A stretch of DNA of 64,000 nt. It comes from Hydromonas duriensis. GTDB lineage: Bacteria; Pseudomonadota; Gammaproteobacteria; Burkholderiales; Burkholderiaceae. Positions 43,864 to 52,730 of the stretch are shown piece after piece. Both the position numbers and the translations under genes were made by a program. The stretch lies in the NCBI RefSeq assembly GCF_004363775.1, contig NZ_SNZE01000002.1, positions 1 to 64,000 on the forward strand, in the 5' to 3' direction. How positions within the stretch are numbered: the stretch's first letter is position 1; the number at the start of each line of letters is the position of its first letter. Below the pieces are notes generated by a model. That model was not told where the DNA came from. It did no database searches and saw only the letters and a list, made by a program, of their open reading frames with translations.

Positions 43864-45309
43864 TTAAAGCTCTTCATGCCAGTTAAAACCGTCACGGGCA
43901 ACTAAAGCATTGGCAGCGGGCGGCCCCCAAGTACCTGCCATATAAGTTTTTGGAATCACATTCAAATCCTGCCACGCATTGATAATCGGCTCAACCCAAC
44001 GCCACGCCTGCTCTTGCTCATCGCGGCGCACAAACAAACCAAGCTGACCATTAATCGCATCCAGTAACAAACGCTCATAACCGTCCATGCGACGCTCTGA
44101 GAAAAAGTCCTCGGAATCCATATCCAAATGAACGGGGGCTAAACGCATTTGATTTCCTGGGCGTTTTGATAAGAAATACATTCTTAAAGACTCCTCAGGT
44201 TGCAACTGAATCACCAAGCGGTTGGAGCCAGCAGGCACACCACCTAACAACTCATAAGGTACAGGCTTAAATTGCACGACGATTTCCGCCATGCGTTTTG
44301 GCATGCGTTTGCCTGTACGCAAGTAAAAAGGCACCCCAGCAAAGCGCCAACTATTTATTTCGGCTTTTAATGCCACGTACGTTTCCGTCGTGCTGCCTTT
44401 TTTAATACCCTCTTCTCCTACATACGCTGGAACTTCTTTACCACCAACTGTGCCTGTGGTGTACTGACCGCGCACCACATTGTGCAACACCTCATCTGGC
44501 GTCATTGGCTTAAGCGAACGCAACACAGCGAGCTTGGCATCACGAATCGCGTTTGCATCCATAGATGCAGGTGGCTCCATCGCCACAATACACAACAATT
44601 GCAATAAATGATTTTGTACCATGTCGCGAATGGCACCTGTTTCATCATAAAAATCGCCACGTTTTTCGATGCCCAATTCTTCAGAAATGGTAATTTGCAC
44701 ATTTGCAATTCGCTCACGCCGCCAAATCGGTTCAAAAAAACTGTTGCCAAAACGCAAAGCCATCAAGTTTTGTACCGACTCTTTGCCTAAATAATGGTCA
44801 ATACGGTAGATTTGATTTTCTTCGAACGCACGACCAATCACATCATTGATTTCTTGGCAAGACTGCAAATCATGCCCAAGCGGCTTTTCAACCACGATGC
44901 GCGCGTTTTGATTCAAGCCATGATGAGCCAAACCTTGACAAATCGGCTCAAAAATCGAAGGCGCAGTGGCAAGGTAATACACGCGCTCATCGTTGTTTTC
45001 GTCCAGTTTGGTTTTTAGTGGGATGAAACTATCTAAGTTATTGGCATCTAGCTTCAGATAATGAATGCGCGTCAAAAAAGCCGCCCACTGCGCGTCATCT
45101 AAGCGTTCTTTAACGTACCCTTTTACATTGTCGTTCATCCATGCGCGATAGGAGTCATCCGAAAACTCACTGCGCGCGACACAAATCACACGGCTGCTGG
45201 GTTTAAAACCACCATCCACGTAACTTTGATACAACGCTGGCAACAGTTTGCGCATCGTCAAGTCACCTGTTCCACCAAACAAAACCAATGAAAATGCGGG
45301 AGTATTCAT
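43864..45309 (-). CDS. zwf: Glucose-6-phosphate 1-dehydrogenase
   Basis: Zwf oxidises glucose 6-phosphate to 6-phosphogluconolactone. It has 481 residues. The dinucleotide-binding site is LVLFGGTGDLTMRKLLPAL, the substrate motif is YRIDHYLGKE, and FYLRTGKRMPKR follows. AAAGG precedes the ATG. It is divergent from edd-eda, and a HexR-like box overlaps its predicted promoter. It supplies the Entner-Doudoroff pathway; no 6-phosphogluconolactonase of the classical Pgl type is adjacent. Confidence 0.97.
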   Translation of the reverse strand: MNTPAFSLVLFGGTGDLTMRKLLPALYQSYVDGGFKPSSRVICVARSEFSDDSYRAWMNDNVKGYVKERLDDAQWAAFLTRIHYLKLDANNLDSFIPLKTKLDENNDERVYYLATAPSIFEPICQGLAHHGLNQNARIVVEKPLGHDLQSCQEINDVIGRAFEENQIYRIDHYLGKESVQNLMALRFGNSFFEPIWRRERIANVQITISEELGIEKRGDFYDETGAIRDMVQNHLLQLLCIVAMEPPASMDANAIRDAKLAVLRSLKPMTPDEVLHNVVRGQYTTGTVGGKEVPAYVGEEGIKKGSTTETYVALKAEINSWRFAGVPFYLRTGKRMPKRMAEIVVQFKPVPYELLGGVPAGSNRLVIQLQPEESLRMYFLSKRPGNQMRLAPVHLDMDSEDFFSERRMDGYERLLLDAINGQLGLFVRRDEQEQAWRWVEPIINAWQDLNVIPKTYMAGTWGPPAANALVARDGFNWHEEL

Positions 45310-45379
45310 AAAAAACCCTTTCTAATTTCCTTTTATTAACGCGCTATAAATGTCTCGTGAACAGAAATATGCCGCAAAA

Positions 45380-45394
45380 TGTAGGAAAAGTAAA
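45380..45394. promoter_or_regulatory. HexR-like box 1 (zwf side)
   Basis: TGTAGGAAAAGTAAA resembles the palindromic HexR pattern TGTAGT-N3-ACTACA (left half strong, right half degraded). It overlaps the minus-strand zwf promoter (TTGTCA-18-TACATT). Confidence 0.55.
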
Positions 45395-45400
45395 TATATT

Positions 45401-45429
45401 TTGACAATTTTTTTTAGTTTTACTACAAT
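45401..45429 (+). promoter_or_regulatory. Promoter of edd-eda
   Basis: Perfect TTGACA (45401-45406), 17-bp spacer, TACAAT (45424-45429). The leader would be ~220 nt and contains a CACTATC-cga-GATAGTG hairpin at 45609-45625, just before the ribosome site. Confidence 0.8.
45413..45427. promoter_or_regulatory. HexR-like box 2 (edd side)
   Basis: TTTAGT-TTT-ACTACA: one perfect and one 5/6 half-site of a TGTAGT-N3-ACTACA palindrome. It covers the spacer and -10 of the edd promoter, ideal for repression by HexR. Confidence 0.65.
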
Positions 45430-45608
45430 CATCTTCACCGTTAGCAGCAGATGCATTAACACGCATCATATAACGATTTGAATTCACTCACTCACGCCCT
45501 TTTAACGAAAAAAGGACAACATTTTTTTAAATGTATTGATAATATCGCTCAATCGCTCATAATCAACAAGCCAGCAAACACCGCGATTAAGACTCAATAC
45601 ATGACATA

Positions 45609-45625
45609 CACTATCCGAGATAGTG
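45609..45625 (+). repeat. Hairpin in the edd leader
   Basis: CACTATC-CGA-GATAGTG, perfect 7-bp stem, 31 bp before the edd ATG and upstream of GAGGAGAGG. A possible translation-level or mRNA-stability element. Confidence 0.5.
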
Positions 45626-45656
45626 CCATATAGCATTCCCAAGAGGAGAGGACGAC

Positions 45657-47480
45657 ATGACCCAACCACTACATCCCGCCATCGCCCGCATCACCACGCG
45701 ACTTGCTGAACGCTCGAAAGACAGCCGCGCACGTTACCTCTCTCGCATCGCCACCAGCGGCCAGCTCAAACCCTCTCGCGAGCAGATGGGTTGTGCCAAC
45801 CTTGCACATGCCTACGCGGCGGCGGGCAAAGACCAGTTGCGCTTGCGCGTTGAACGCCAACCCAATATTGGCATCATCACCGCGTACAACGACATGCTAT
45901 CGGCGCATCAGCCTTACGCCCAATACCCTGACCGCATCAAAACCAAGGCTCGCGCCCTCGGTGCAACCGCGCAAGTCGCAGGTGGCGTACCCGCGATGTG
46001 CGACGGCATCACTCAAGGCTATGCGGGCATGGAGCTGTCTTTATTTTCACGCGACGTGATTGCCCAAGCCACAGCAATAGGTCTGTCACATCAGGTATTT
46101 GATGCTGCCTTAATGCTCGGTGTATGTGACAAAATTGTGCCTGGTTTACTCATGGGTGCTGCTGCATTTGGGCATTTACCTGCGATTTTTGTACCCGCAG
46201 GACCAATGACCACGGGCATTGCCAATGATGCCAAAGCCAAAGTGCGCCAACGTTATGCCACAGGCGACGCAACCCGCGAGGAGTTACTTGAGTCCGAGTT
46301 GAAAGCCTATCATTCTGAAGGCACCTGCACGTTTTATGGCACGGCCAACTCCAACCAGATGATGCTTGAATTTATGGGCTTGATGTTGCCAGGCAGTGCA
46401 TTTATCAACCCAAACACACCTTTACGCGCCGCCTTGGACGATGCCGCCGTCGCGCAAGCGCTCGCCATCAGCGGCAAACCCGAGTACAGCATGGCGCAGT
46501 TGCTCAATGAAAAATCCATCATCAATGGTGTGATTGGTCTGCTCGCCACAGGCGGCTCAACCAACCACACCTTACACATCGTTGCCATCGCCCGCGCCGC
46601 AGGCATCGAACTGCGCTGGGAAGACATGGACGAACTCGGCCAAGTGATTCCATTGCTCGCACGGGTATATCCAAATGGTTCAGCCGATGTCAATCAATTT
46701 CATGCCGCTGGCGGCTTAGGCTACGTCATCGACCAACTGCGCCAACAAGGCTTACTGCATGACGACGTCAACACCGTGGTCGGTCACGGCATGGCGGCCT
46801 ATACACAAGAGCCTTATTTAGCCAACGGCACACTCGCTTGGCGCGCGGGCACAGACAAGAGCCTCGACGAAAACATTATCCGTCCCATCGGCAACCCTTT
46901 CGCTCCTGACGGAGGCTTAAAATTACTACAAGGCAACCTCGGTCGTGGCGTGATAAAAACCTCTGCGGTTAAAGCCGAACACCGAATCATTCACGCCCCC
47001 GCCAAAGTATTTGAAAGCCAAGCCGCCATGCAAGAGGCGTTTAAAAATGGCGAATTGGACAACCAAGATTTTGTTGCCGTTGTGCGTTTTCAAGGGCCCA
47101 AAGCCCTCGGCATGCCCGAATTACACAAACTCACACCGCCACTTGGTGTACTACAAGACCGCGGGCAAAAAGTCGCCCTCATCACCGATGGCCGCATGTC
47201 GGGCGCATCAGGCAAAGTCCCATCCGCCATTCACCTCTCACCCGAAGCTTTGGACGGTGGCTTGATTGCCAAAGTCATGGACGGCGATATGATTACGCTT
47301 GATGCAGTTACAGGCGTAGTCAATTTAGAAGTGGATGCCGCCACCCTCGCCGCCCGCCCCAATGCCACGCGACCACACGTTGAAAGTGAAAACTGGTTGG
47401 ATATGTTCGCTGTCGCCCGCGACAATGTGGGACGTGCGGAATTGGGCGCGACGTGGTTAATAAAAGATAGCGACATTTAA
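45657..47480 (+). CDS. edd: 6-phosphogluconate dehydratase
   Basis: Edd dehydrates 6-phosphogluconate to KDPG, the first specific Entner-Doudoroff step. It has 607 residues, IlvD/Edd family. The Fe-S Cys residues are seen in [11 protein letters not shown], and ANSNQM and [18 protein letters not shown] near the C-terminus are the family's active-site signatures. A strong GAGGAGAGG site precedes the ATG. Codon use looks more GC-rich than flanking genes by eye. It heads an operon with eda and probably three more genes. Confidence 0.97.
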   Translation: MTQPLHPAIARITTRLAERSKDSRARYLSRIATSGQLKPSREQMGCANLAHAYAAAGKDQLRLRVERQPNIGIITAYNDMLSAHQPYAQYPDRIKTKARALGATAQVAGGVPAMCDGITQGYAGMELSLFSRDVIAQATAIGLSHQVFDAALMLGVCDKIVPGLLMGAAAFGHLPAIFVPAGPMTTGIANDAKAKVRQRYATGDATREELLESELKAYHSEGTCTFYGTANSNQMMLEFMGLMLPGSAFINPNTPLRAALDDAAVAQALAISGKPEYSMAQLLNEKSIINGVIGLLATGGSTNHTLHIVAIARAAGIELRWEDMDELGQVIPLLARVYPNGSADVNQFHAAGGLGYVIDQLRQQGLLHDDVNTVVGHGMAAYTQEPYLANGTLAWRAGTDKSLDENIIRPIGNPFAPDGGLKLLQGNLGRGVIKTSAVKAEHRIIHAPAKVFESQAAMQEAFKNGELDNQDFVAVVRFQGPKALGMPELHKLTPPLGVLQDRGQKVALITDGRMSGASGKVPSAIHLSPEALDGGLIAKVMDGDMITLDAVTGVVNLEVDAATLAARPNATRPHVESENWLDMFAVARDNVGRAELGATWLIKDSDI

Positions 47481-47484
47481 ACTC

Positions 47485-47554
47485 GTAGGGTGGGCACTAC
47501 CCACCACTCATGAAAGCACCAAACAATATTATCGGTGGGCAATGCCCACCCTAC
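47485..47554. repeat. 70-bp palindromic repeat with GTAGGGTGGGCA ends
   Basis: The element begins GTAGGGTGGGCA and ends with its exact inverse TGCCCACCCTAC (12-bp terminal inverted repeats), each flanked inside by smaller inverse copies (CTACCCACC, GGTGGGCAA). This layout is that of a REP/MITE-like non-coding repeat. It sits between edd and eda, ending just before the eda ribosome site. No target-site duplication is evident. Only one copy is in the window. Confidence 0.7.
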
Positions 47555-47571
47555 ATCACAAAGGAGACATC

Positions 47572-48204
47572 ATGCAACAACTCAAAGCCGGACTCGCCCA
47601 ATGCAAAATCGTTCCCGTCGTCGTCGTTAAAGACCTCGCCCACGCAGTACCACTCGCCAACGCACTCGCCAACGGCGGCTTAACCGTGGTTGAAGTGACC
47701 ATGCGCACGCCTGCGGCGCTTGACGTCATCAGCGCGATGGTTAAGGCACGCCCAGACCTCGTCACTGGTGCAGGCACGGTGCTCAACGCGCAGCACTTGC
47801 AACAAGCGCGAGACGCAGGGGCGAACTTTGGTGTTTCGCCCGGCACCAGCCCTGCCTTGCGCGATGCCATTCTCGCTTCAGGTTGGAACTTTATCCCTGG
47901 CTGCGCCACGCCGTCCGAAGCCATGACTTTGGCGGATGCGGGTTTTGAAGTGGTGAAACTATTCCCCGCCGAAGTGGTCGGCGGCTTAAACATGCTCAAA
48001 TCACTCGCCGCGCCATTGCCACACATCAAATTCATGCCCACTGGCGGCGTGCGTCTCGAAAAAGTCGCGGAATACGTTGCACAACCCAACGTCGCTGCAC
48101 TCGGTGGCACATGGATTGTGCCGCCCGCGTTGCTCGAAGCGGGAGACTTCGCGGGAATTGAGAAACTCGCGCGTGAGGCGTATGAGGCGGCTAGCCAAAA
48201 CTAA
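47572..48204 (+). CDS. eda: KDPG aldolase (2-keto-3-deoxy-6-phosphogluconate aldolase)
   Basis: Eda splits KDPG into pyruvate and glyceraldehyde 3-phosphate. It has 210 residues. The Schiff-base Lys is in FEVVKLFPAEVVGG, the catalytic Glu in VVEVTMRT, and substrate-binding parts are GAGTVL and PTGGV. The AAAGGAG site fixes this ATG; an in-frame ATG 30 bp earlier lies inside the 47485-47554 repeat and is unlikely. The product KDPG link to HexR closes the regulatory loop. Confidence 0.96.
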   Translation: MQQLKAGLAQCKIVPVVVVKDLAHAVPLANALANGGLTVVEVTMRTPAALDVISAMVKARPDLVTGAGTVLNAQHLQQARDAGANFGVSPGTSPALRDAILASGWNFIPGCATPSEAMTLADAGFEVVKLFPAEVVGGLNMLKSLAAPLPHIKFMPTGGVRLEKVAEYVAQPNVAALGGTWIVPPALLEAGDFAGIEKLAREAYEAASQN

Positions 48205-48276
48205 GCCAAAAAAACATAGGCAGAAATCAATCTTTCCACTTATGCTTCTCGTCTACATGCACAAACTATCTTGGCT

Positions 48277-48789
48277 ATGAGAAACGACATACATTTAGAT
48301 CAGCTATCTACACTTGAACTGCTCAAACTACAAACACAGGCTATTCAAGAGCTACGTAAGCGAAACATTGTGCGAACAAAAAACAACCCCATCGGTGATT
48401 ATGCCGAATGGTTGGTTGCGCATACGTTTAAGTTAACTCTAGTTAACAATTCCACATCTGGGTTTGACGCATTTGAGTTCGATACAAATGGCCATCAACG
48501 CAAAATTCAAATCAAAGCACGACGCATCACATCTGAGAGCCCCTCTCGGCAACTCAGTGCCATTCGAAACCTAGGTGCAAATGACTTTGATGAACTCTAT
48601 GCTTTAATCTTTGATGAGGATTTTGAATTGTTAGAGGCCTATGCCATTCCACATCACATTATTCAAGAATATGCCAAACATAATAAACATACCAATTCAC
48701 ACATCCTACACTTAAAAGGGACTTTATTGAGAGACTCGAGAATAAAAGACATATCAGCATCACTGCAAAAAGAACATCAATCAGCATGA
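48277..48789 (+). CDS. Hypothetical protein, PD-(D/E)XK nuclease-like
   Basis: This 170-residue protein is one I do not recognise by name. Residues ~40-82 hold a nuclease-like pattern: GDYAEWLVA (Glu44), GFDAFEF (Asp64) and IQIKAR (Gln78-x-Lys80), the E...D...(E/Q)xK order of restriction-endonuclease-like folds. An N-terminal helix (LSTLELLKLQTQAIQELRKR) may be coiled-coil. It overlaps the next gene by 4 bp (ATGA) and follows eda by 72 bp. It looks more AT-rich than edd-eda, so it may be an insertion into the operon. Nuclease activity is inferred only. Confidence 0.6.
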   Translation: MRNDIHLDQLSTLELLKLQTQAIQELRKRNIVRTKNNPIGDYAEWLVAHTFKLTLVNNSTSGFDAFEFDTNGHQRKIQIKARRITSESPSRQLSAIRNLGANDFDELYALIFDEDFELLEAYAIPHHIIQEYAKHNKHTNSHILHLKGTLLRDSRIKDISASLQKEHQSA

Positions 48790-49190
48790 CACAACCCATC
48801 TCAAACCTCCCCACCCTGCTGCGCAGCATGTCCCCGACACTCCATGATGACGTATACGCGTATTGCGCCGCACCTCATGATTTTGACCTTCGGACGATTA
48901 ATTTTGTCGGCGTATTTCGTGAAGTCGAAGGTCTGACTTTGATTGTGAGCGAGGCAGAGGCGATGCGCTTAGAGTTGCCCATTGTGTTTCGTTGCGCATG
49001 GATTTCACTTACCGTCCATTCTGATTTACAGGCAGTCGGTCTTACAGCGGCTTTTGCTGCGGCTTTGGGCAAGGCGGGCATCAGTTGTAATGTGGTGGCG
49101 GGCGTGTATCATGACCATATTTTTGTGCCTTACGCGCTGGCCGATGCGGCGATGGAGGCACTCTATCATTTGCAAAAGGACTCTTCATGA
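48786..49190 (+). CDS. ACT-domain protein, DUF2241 (COG3602) family
   Basis: This 134-residue protein matches the family of small ACT-fold proteins: LPTLLRSMSPTLHDDVYAY at the N-terminus, REVEGLTLIVSEAEA, FRCAWISLTVHSDLQAVGLTAAFAAAL, and AGISCNVVAGVYHDHIFVP. ACT domains bind small ligands, often amino acids. No partner domain is present. It overlaps its neighbours on both sides by 4 bp, so it is translated with the nuclease-like and SMP-30 genes. The role in this locus is unknown. Confidence 0.85.
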   Translation: MTQPISNLPTLLRSMSPTLHDDVYAYCAAPHDFDLRTINFVGVFREVEGLTLIVSEAEAMRLELPIVFRCAWISLTVHSDLQAVGLTAAFAAALGKAGISCNVVAGVYHDHIFVPYALADAAMEALYHLQKDSS

Positions 49191-50158
49191 CGTTTACTTC
49201 AATTTATGGACAAGCCCCTGAAACACGCTCAGGTTTAGCCGAGTCGCCCGTTTGGGATGACCACGCATTGTGTTGGTATTGGATTGACATTCCTAAGCGG
49301 TTGATACATCGACATGATTTGAATCATGCGCACACCGTCTGGCAACTCCCCCAAAACGAGGCACATGACCCAGGGGCTTTGTGCATCGCTGAAGATGGTC
49401 AATTAATGTTAGCGTTACGAGCAGGATTAGCATTGTTTGATACCGCTGCGCCCCAAGGTTTGATTGAACCGAAGATTTTCATTGAAGCCCCTTACGATAC
49501 GAGCACCATGCGCTTTAACGATGGCGGTGTGGATGCACAAGGGCGATTCTGGCTAGGCACGTTGTTTTCACCGAAGACCCATGCGGGCGCATCGTTGTTT
49601 TGTCTCGACAAAGGCAGGTTACACGCGGTGCTGGGTGAACACGCGAATGATGCGCCCTACACCGATTGGGGCGTGACCACATCGAATGGCTGGGCGATGT
49701 CATTGGATGGAAGCCACATGTTCCATGCCGACACTCAAGCGCATGCGGTGTACCGTTACGATGTCAACCCAGAAGCCCCCATCACTCACGCCTTATCGAA
49801 TCGCACGGTGTTTTACCATACGCCCAACCAACAGGCCTCGAGCGAAGCAGGTATCGCTTACCAAGGTCGCCCAGACGGGGCCGCAGTGGACCGCGAGGGG
49901 ATGTATTGGAATGCGCAATTCGAGGGCGGACACATTTTGAAATTTTCACCCAGTGGCGATATTTTAGAACGCATAGCCCTGCCCGCTCGTTGCCCAACAA
50001 TGCTGTGCTTCGGTGGCGAAGACCTTAAAACCATTCTCATCACAACCACAGGTAATCGGCCTGAAGCGGAGCTGGCCGAGTACCCGAGTAATGGTTTGAT
50101 TTTAACCATGCGCAGTGAAATTGCAGGCTTACCGACACGACGATACCAATTTCGCTGA
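49187..50158 (+). CDS. SMP-30/gluconolactonase family protein
   Basis: This 323-residue six-bladed beta-propeller lactonase has metal-ligand positions in GLAESPVWDDH (Glu), MRFNDGGVDAQGRFWLGT (Asn) and GRPDGAAVDREGMYW (Asp). Family members hydrolyse sugar lactones (glucono-, galactono-, xylono- or arabinonolactone). Being last in the edd-eda operon, and with no pgl nearby, it may hydrolyse 6-phosphogluconolactone or a free aldonolactone. It has no signal peptide, so it is cytoplasmic. A terminator follows. Confidence 0.87.
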   Translation: MTFTSIYGQAPETRSGLAESPVWDDHALCWYWIDIPKRLIHRHDLNHAHTVWQLPQNEAHDPGALCIAEDGQLMLALRAGLALFDTAAPQGLIEPKIFIEAPYDTSTMRFNDGGVDAQGRFWLGTLFSPKTHAGASLFCLDKGRLHAVLGEHANDAPYTDWGVTTSNGWAMSLDGSHMFHADTQAHAVYRYDVNPEAPITHALSNRTVFYHTPNQQASSEAGIAYQGRPDGAAVDREGMYWNAQFEGGHILKFSPSGDILERIALPARCPTMLCFGGEDLKTILITTTGNRPEAELAEYPSNGLILTMRSEIAGLPTRRYQFR

Positions 50159-50170
50159 TAAAAAATACTG

Positions 50171-50202
50171 TGGAGTGCTGCTCAGTGGCATTCCACCTTT
50201 TT
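50171..50202 (+). terminator. Terminator of the edd operon
   Basis: TGGAGTGC-N9-GCATTCCA (8 bp, one G-T pair) then CCTTTTT. It lies between the convergent SMP-30 and flavoprotein genes. Confidence 0.7.
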
Positions 50203-51451
50203 AAAGTCGCTCGCTCACCGCACGTCCTGCTGCAACACCACTCGACCATGCCCATTGAAAGTTATATCCCCCCAACCAGCCTGTGACATCGACGACTTCA
50301 CCGACAAAATACAAACCATCGCATAGTTTCGATGCCATTGTGCCATTGTGCAGCTCTTTGACGCTCACGCCGCCGCGCGTGACTTCGGCTTTTTTATAAC
50401 CTTCTGTGCCACTGGGCATCAATGTCCAATGGTTAAAATGCTGCGCCAGTTGTCGCAAAACTTTATCCGATACGTCGGCCCATTTATGTTTAGCATATTT
50501 TTCAAATTCAGGTCGAGTCAAGATGTGGTTCAAAAGCCGTTTAGGTACGTTGGGCAATAATTGAGACAACGCCGTATCCAATTGAATTTTGGCACCCAGT
50601 TTACCATCGCATAAAAGCTGCTCGAGATGAGCATCCGATTGTATATTAAGGGCGATGCTCGTATTGGCTTGCCAATAACTGGAAATTTGCAAAACAGCAG
50701 GCCCTGTTAAGCCTTTATGACTGAACAAAATGTCTTCATCAAAAGACATGATTTTTTTACCCTCACCCGTACTGATACGAACAGGCAAAGACAAACCTGC
50801 CAATTCAGCCCAGCCATTTTTTGACCACTCAGCAAAAGTCAAAGGCACGAGTGCGGGCGCAGTAGGCACGATGGTGTGTTTAAACTGCTCCGCCAGAGCA
50901 TAGCCAAAACCACTTGCACCTATCGCGGGAATTGACAAACCACCCGTAGCAATAATGAGATTGGCACAACGCCAAGTACCCGCCGTGCTGGTGTCCAGCT
51001 CAAAGCGCATGCCCAAGCTGTCATTTATCATTCGCACACCCGTCACCGAACAACTGGTTCGCCATTGGACATGCCCTTTATCGCATTCGACCCGCAGCAC
51101 ATCAATAATATTCTGCGCAGAATCATCACAGAACAACTGCCCCTTGTGCTTCTCGTGATAACGCACCCGATGCGCTCGTAAGATATGCATAAAGTCTTGT
51201 GCCGTGTATGCAGACATGGCAGGACGAACAAAACGCGGATTTTGTGACACAAAAAACGGCGAAGCATCGCTGCCATCTAAAGCCATATTGGTGAAATTAC
51301 AGCGCCCCCCGCCAGAGATTCGGATTTTTTCCCCGATTTTAGCCGCATGGTCAATCAGCAAAACTTTAGCCCCACGCTGCCCAGCAACCGCCGCAGCCAT
51401 CATGCCCGCTGCGCCTGCACCGATGATGATGGTGTGAATGGATTGTTTCAT
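50201..51451 (-). CDS. HI0933-type FAD-dependent oxidoreductase (YhiN family)
   Basis: This 416-residue flavoprotein has the N-terminal FAD-binding GAGAAGMMAAAVAGQRGAKVLLID and family motifs GRCNFTN and FSHKGLTGPAVLQISSYW, and ends FVGEVVDVTGWLGGYNFQWAWSSG (the second FAD contact). The family is found in most bacteria under names such as YhiN or aminoacetone oxidase-like, and its reaction is not firmly established. It is convergent with the edd operon and is not clearly part of any unit. Confidence 0.88.
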   Translation of the reverse strand: MKQSIHTIIIGAGAAGMMAAAVAGQRGAKVLLIDHAAKIGEKIRISGGGRCNFTNMALDGSDASPFFVSQNPRFVRPAMSAYTAQDFMHILRAHRVRYHEKHKGQLFCDDSAQNIIDVLRVECDKGHVQWRTSCSVTGVRMINDSLGMRFELDTSTAGTWRCANLIIATGGLSIPAIGASGFGYALAEQFKHTIVPTAPALVPLTFAEWSKNGWAELAGLSLPVRISTGEGKKIMSFDEDILFSHKGLTGPAVLQISSYWQANTSIALNIQSDAHLEQLLCDGKLGAKIQLDTALSQLLPNVPKRLLNHILTRPEFEKYAKHKWADVSDKVLRQLAQHFNHWTLMPSGTEGYKKAEVTRGGVSVKELHNGTMASKLCDGLYFVGEVVDVTGWLGGYNFQWAWSSGVAAGRAVSERL

Positions 51452-51724
51452 TAGACACCAAGTATTAAAAATAATCTGAGCATTCTACAGTAAAGCCTAG
51501 CCTGATATGACGTGAAGATGAGTGTAATCCCGATTCTCAGCACCATGTCAAAGTAGAATTTAAACTACTTCAATCATGTGCCTTGGCGAAAAAGTAGCGA
51601 TGGCAAAATGAGGTCTCACCTTGTTGTAAATTCAAAACCACAGTGTCGCCAAGTGTTTGGTTCGGGAATTTTTTTATGTTACTTTTATTTTTTAGCGCTG
51701 CATCAGGATAAACTTTCGCAAATA
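51452..51724. other. 273-bp gap without a recognisable gene
   Basis: Two minus-strand genes flank it. No open frame with a ribosome site, clear promoter or hairpin terminator was seen. Confidence 0.4.
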
Positions 51725-52552
51725 TTAATGCAGATGTACGGCTTCACATACTTGTCGACTCATGCCTTTCAAAGGGACTTGTTTGAAACTTTTAAGCTGC
51801 TCTAAACTAATCTTGCAGTCCATTCCTTCAATTTCATTGGTGCTGTCTCTTATGATTATTGCGTGCTCAAACAGTTTAAGATAATCGCTCATGGCTTGTT
51901 CCAAAAGCAGGTTTGAAGGGTATTGTTCACGCGAATAACAGCTCAGCAGACTCAACCATTTTTCTTTAGTTTTTTCACCAACAGCACTTACAAATATTTT
52001 CCCTGTATCTGGTCCCAGTTTAACTTTATCCCAAGCATAAACATCTTTGCTTCCATTGTAACTTTTAAGATACTCAATTCTACATGCTTTAGGTACGAAG
52101 CTTAGCATTCGGCCAGTCTTATTTGATTTAGAATCAGTCGGTATCTTGGATAACTTACAATAATCTTTTCCATAGCTTGATAATGCTTGATACAGCTTCT
52201 CTAGGCTAGGCGAATCAAGAAAATAATTCTTTTTTGTCATTTGCTGGATAAGACATCCACTGTATCCCCAAGACCAAGGCTCATCACCAGACTCACCGAA
52301 CCATGGCGAATATGCTGAGAAATTACTGAATAAACCGATATTACGCAGAATTTTTTCTCTAAACTCACTGTATTGCTCCTTCACCTCAATTTCATTCGGA
52401 GGACTGCTACTAGCGTAATTTTTGTCATAAAAATGATAATGTGACAACACGTCGATTACATAACTAGGTTCAGGTTGTTTTGACATAACAGTTTGGGGTA
52501 AAAGCAAAATCGAGCCAATCAAACCAATGAGCCAAATTTTTAGCATAAACAT
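51725..52552 (-). CDS. Secreted hypothetical protein, six cysteines
   Basis: This 275-residue protein belongs to no family I recognise. The N-terminus is a signal peptide (MFMLKIWLIGLIGSILLLPQTVMS), with likely cleavage before KQPEPS. The mature part holds six Cys (in SGCLIQQ, DYCKL, KACRIEY, LSCYSR, MDCKIS and QVCEAV), enough for three disulfides in the periplasm, and is rich in Ser, Tyr and Lys. AGGGG lies 6 nt before the ATG. It has no operon partner: 273 bp separate it from the flavoprotein and 178 bp from the UmuD-like gene. It looks like an accessory gene of narrow distribution. Confidence 0.7.
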   Translation of the reverse strand: MFMLKIWLIGLIGSILLLPQTVMSKQPEPSYVIDVLSHYHFYDKNYASSSPPNEIEVKEQYSEFREKILRNIGLFSNFSAYSPWFGESGDEPWSWGYSGCLIQQMTKKNYFLDSPSLEKLYQALSSYGKDYCKLSKIPTDSKSNKTGRMLSFVPKACRIEYLKSYNGSKDVYAWDKVKLGPDTGKIFVSAVGEKTKEKWLSLLSCYSREQYPSNLLLEQAMSDYLKLFEHAIIIRDSTNEIEGMDCKISLEQLKSFKQVPLKGMSRQVCEAVHLH

Positions 52553-52730
52553 ATTTAACCCCTGTTAAAAATATGAGAAGTCAGCTGAAATATCTGCTTC
52601 AGTACTATGCTCAAATAAATCTTTCTCGTTATTTTAATGACAGGCTGGTTGCGCAAACTCGGCTAATAAGCACCGTCGCAAGACGCATCAAAGCAATTGC
52701 CATCGATGAGAGCAAACATAAATTTGTGCT

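Noticed and set aside
47556-48110. 184-codon open frame antisense to eda
   Set aside because: It is a shadow of a well-supported KDPG aldolase gene, with low-complexity Ala/Ser/Pro content and no initiation signals.
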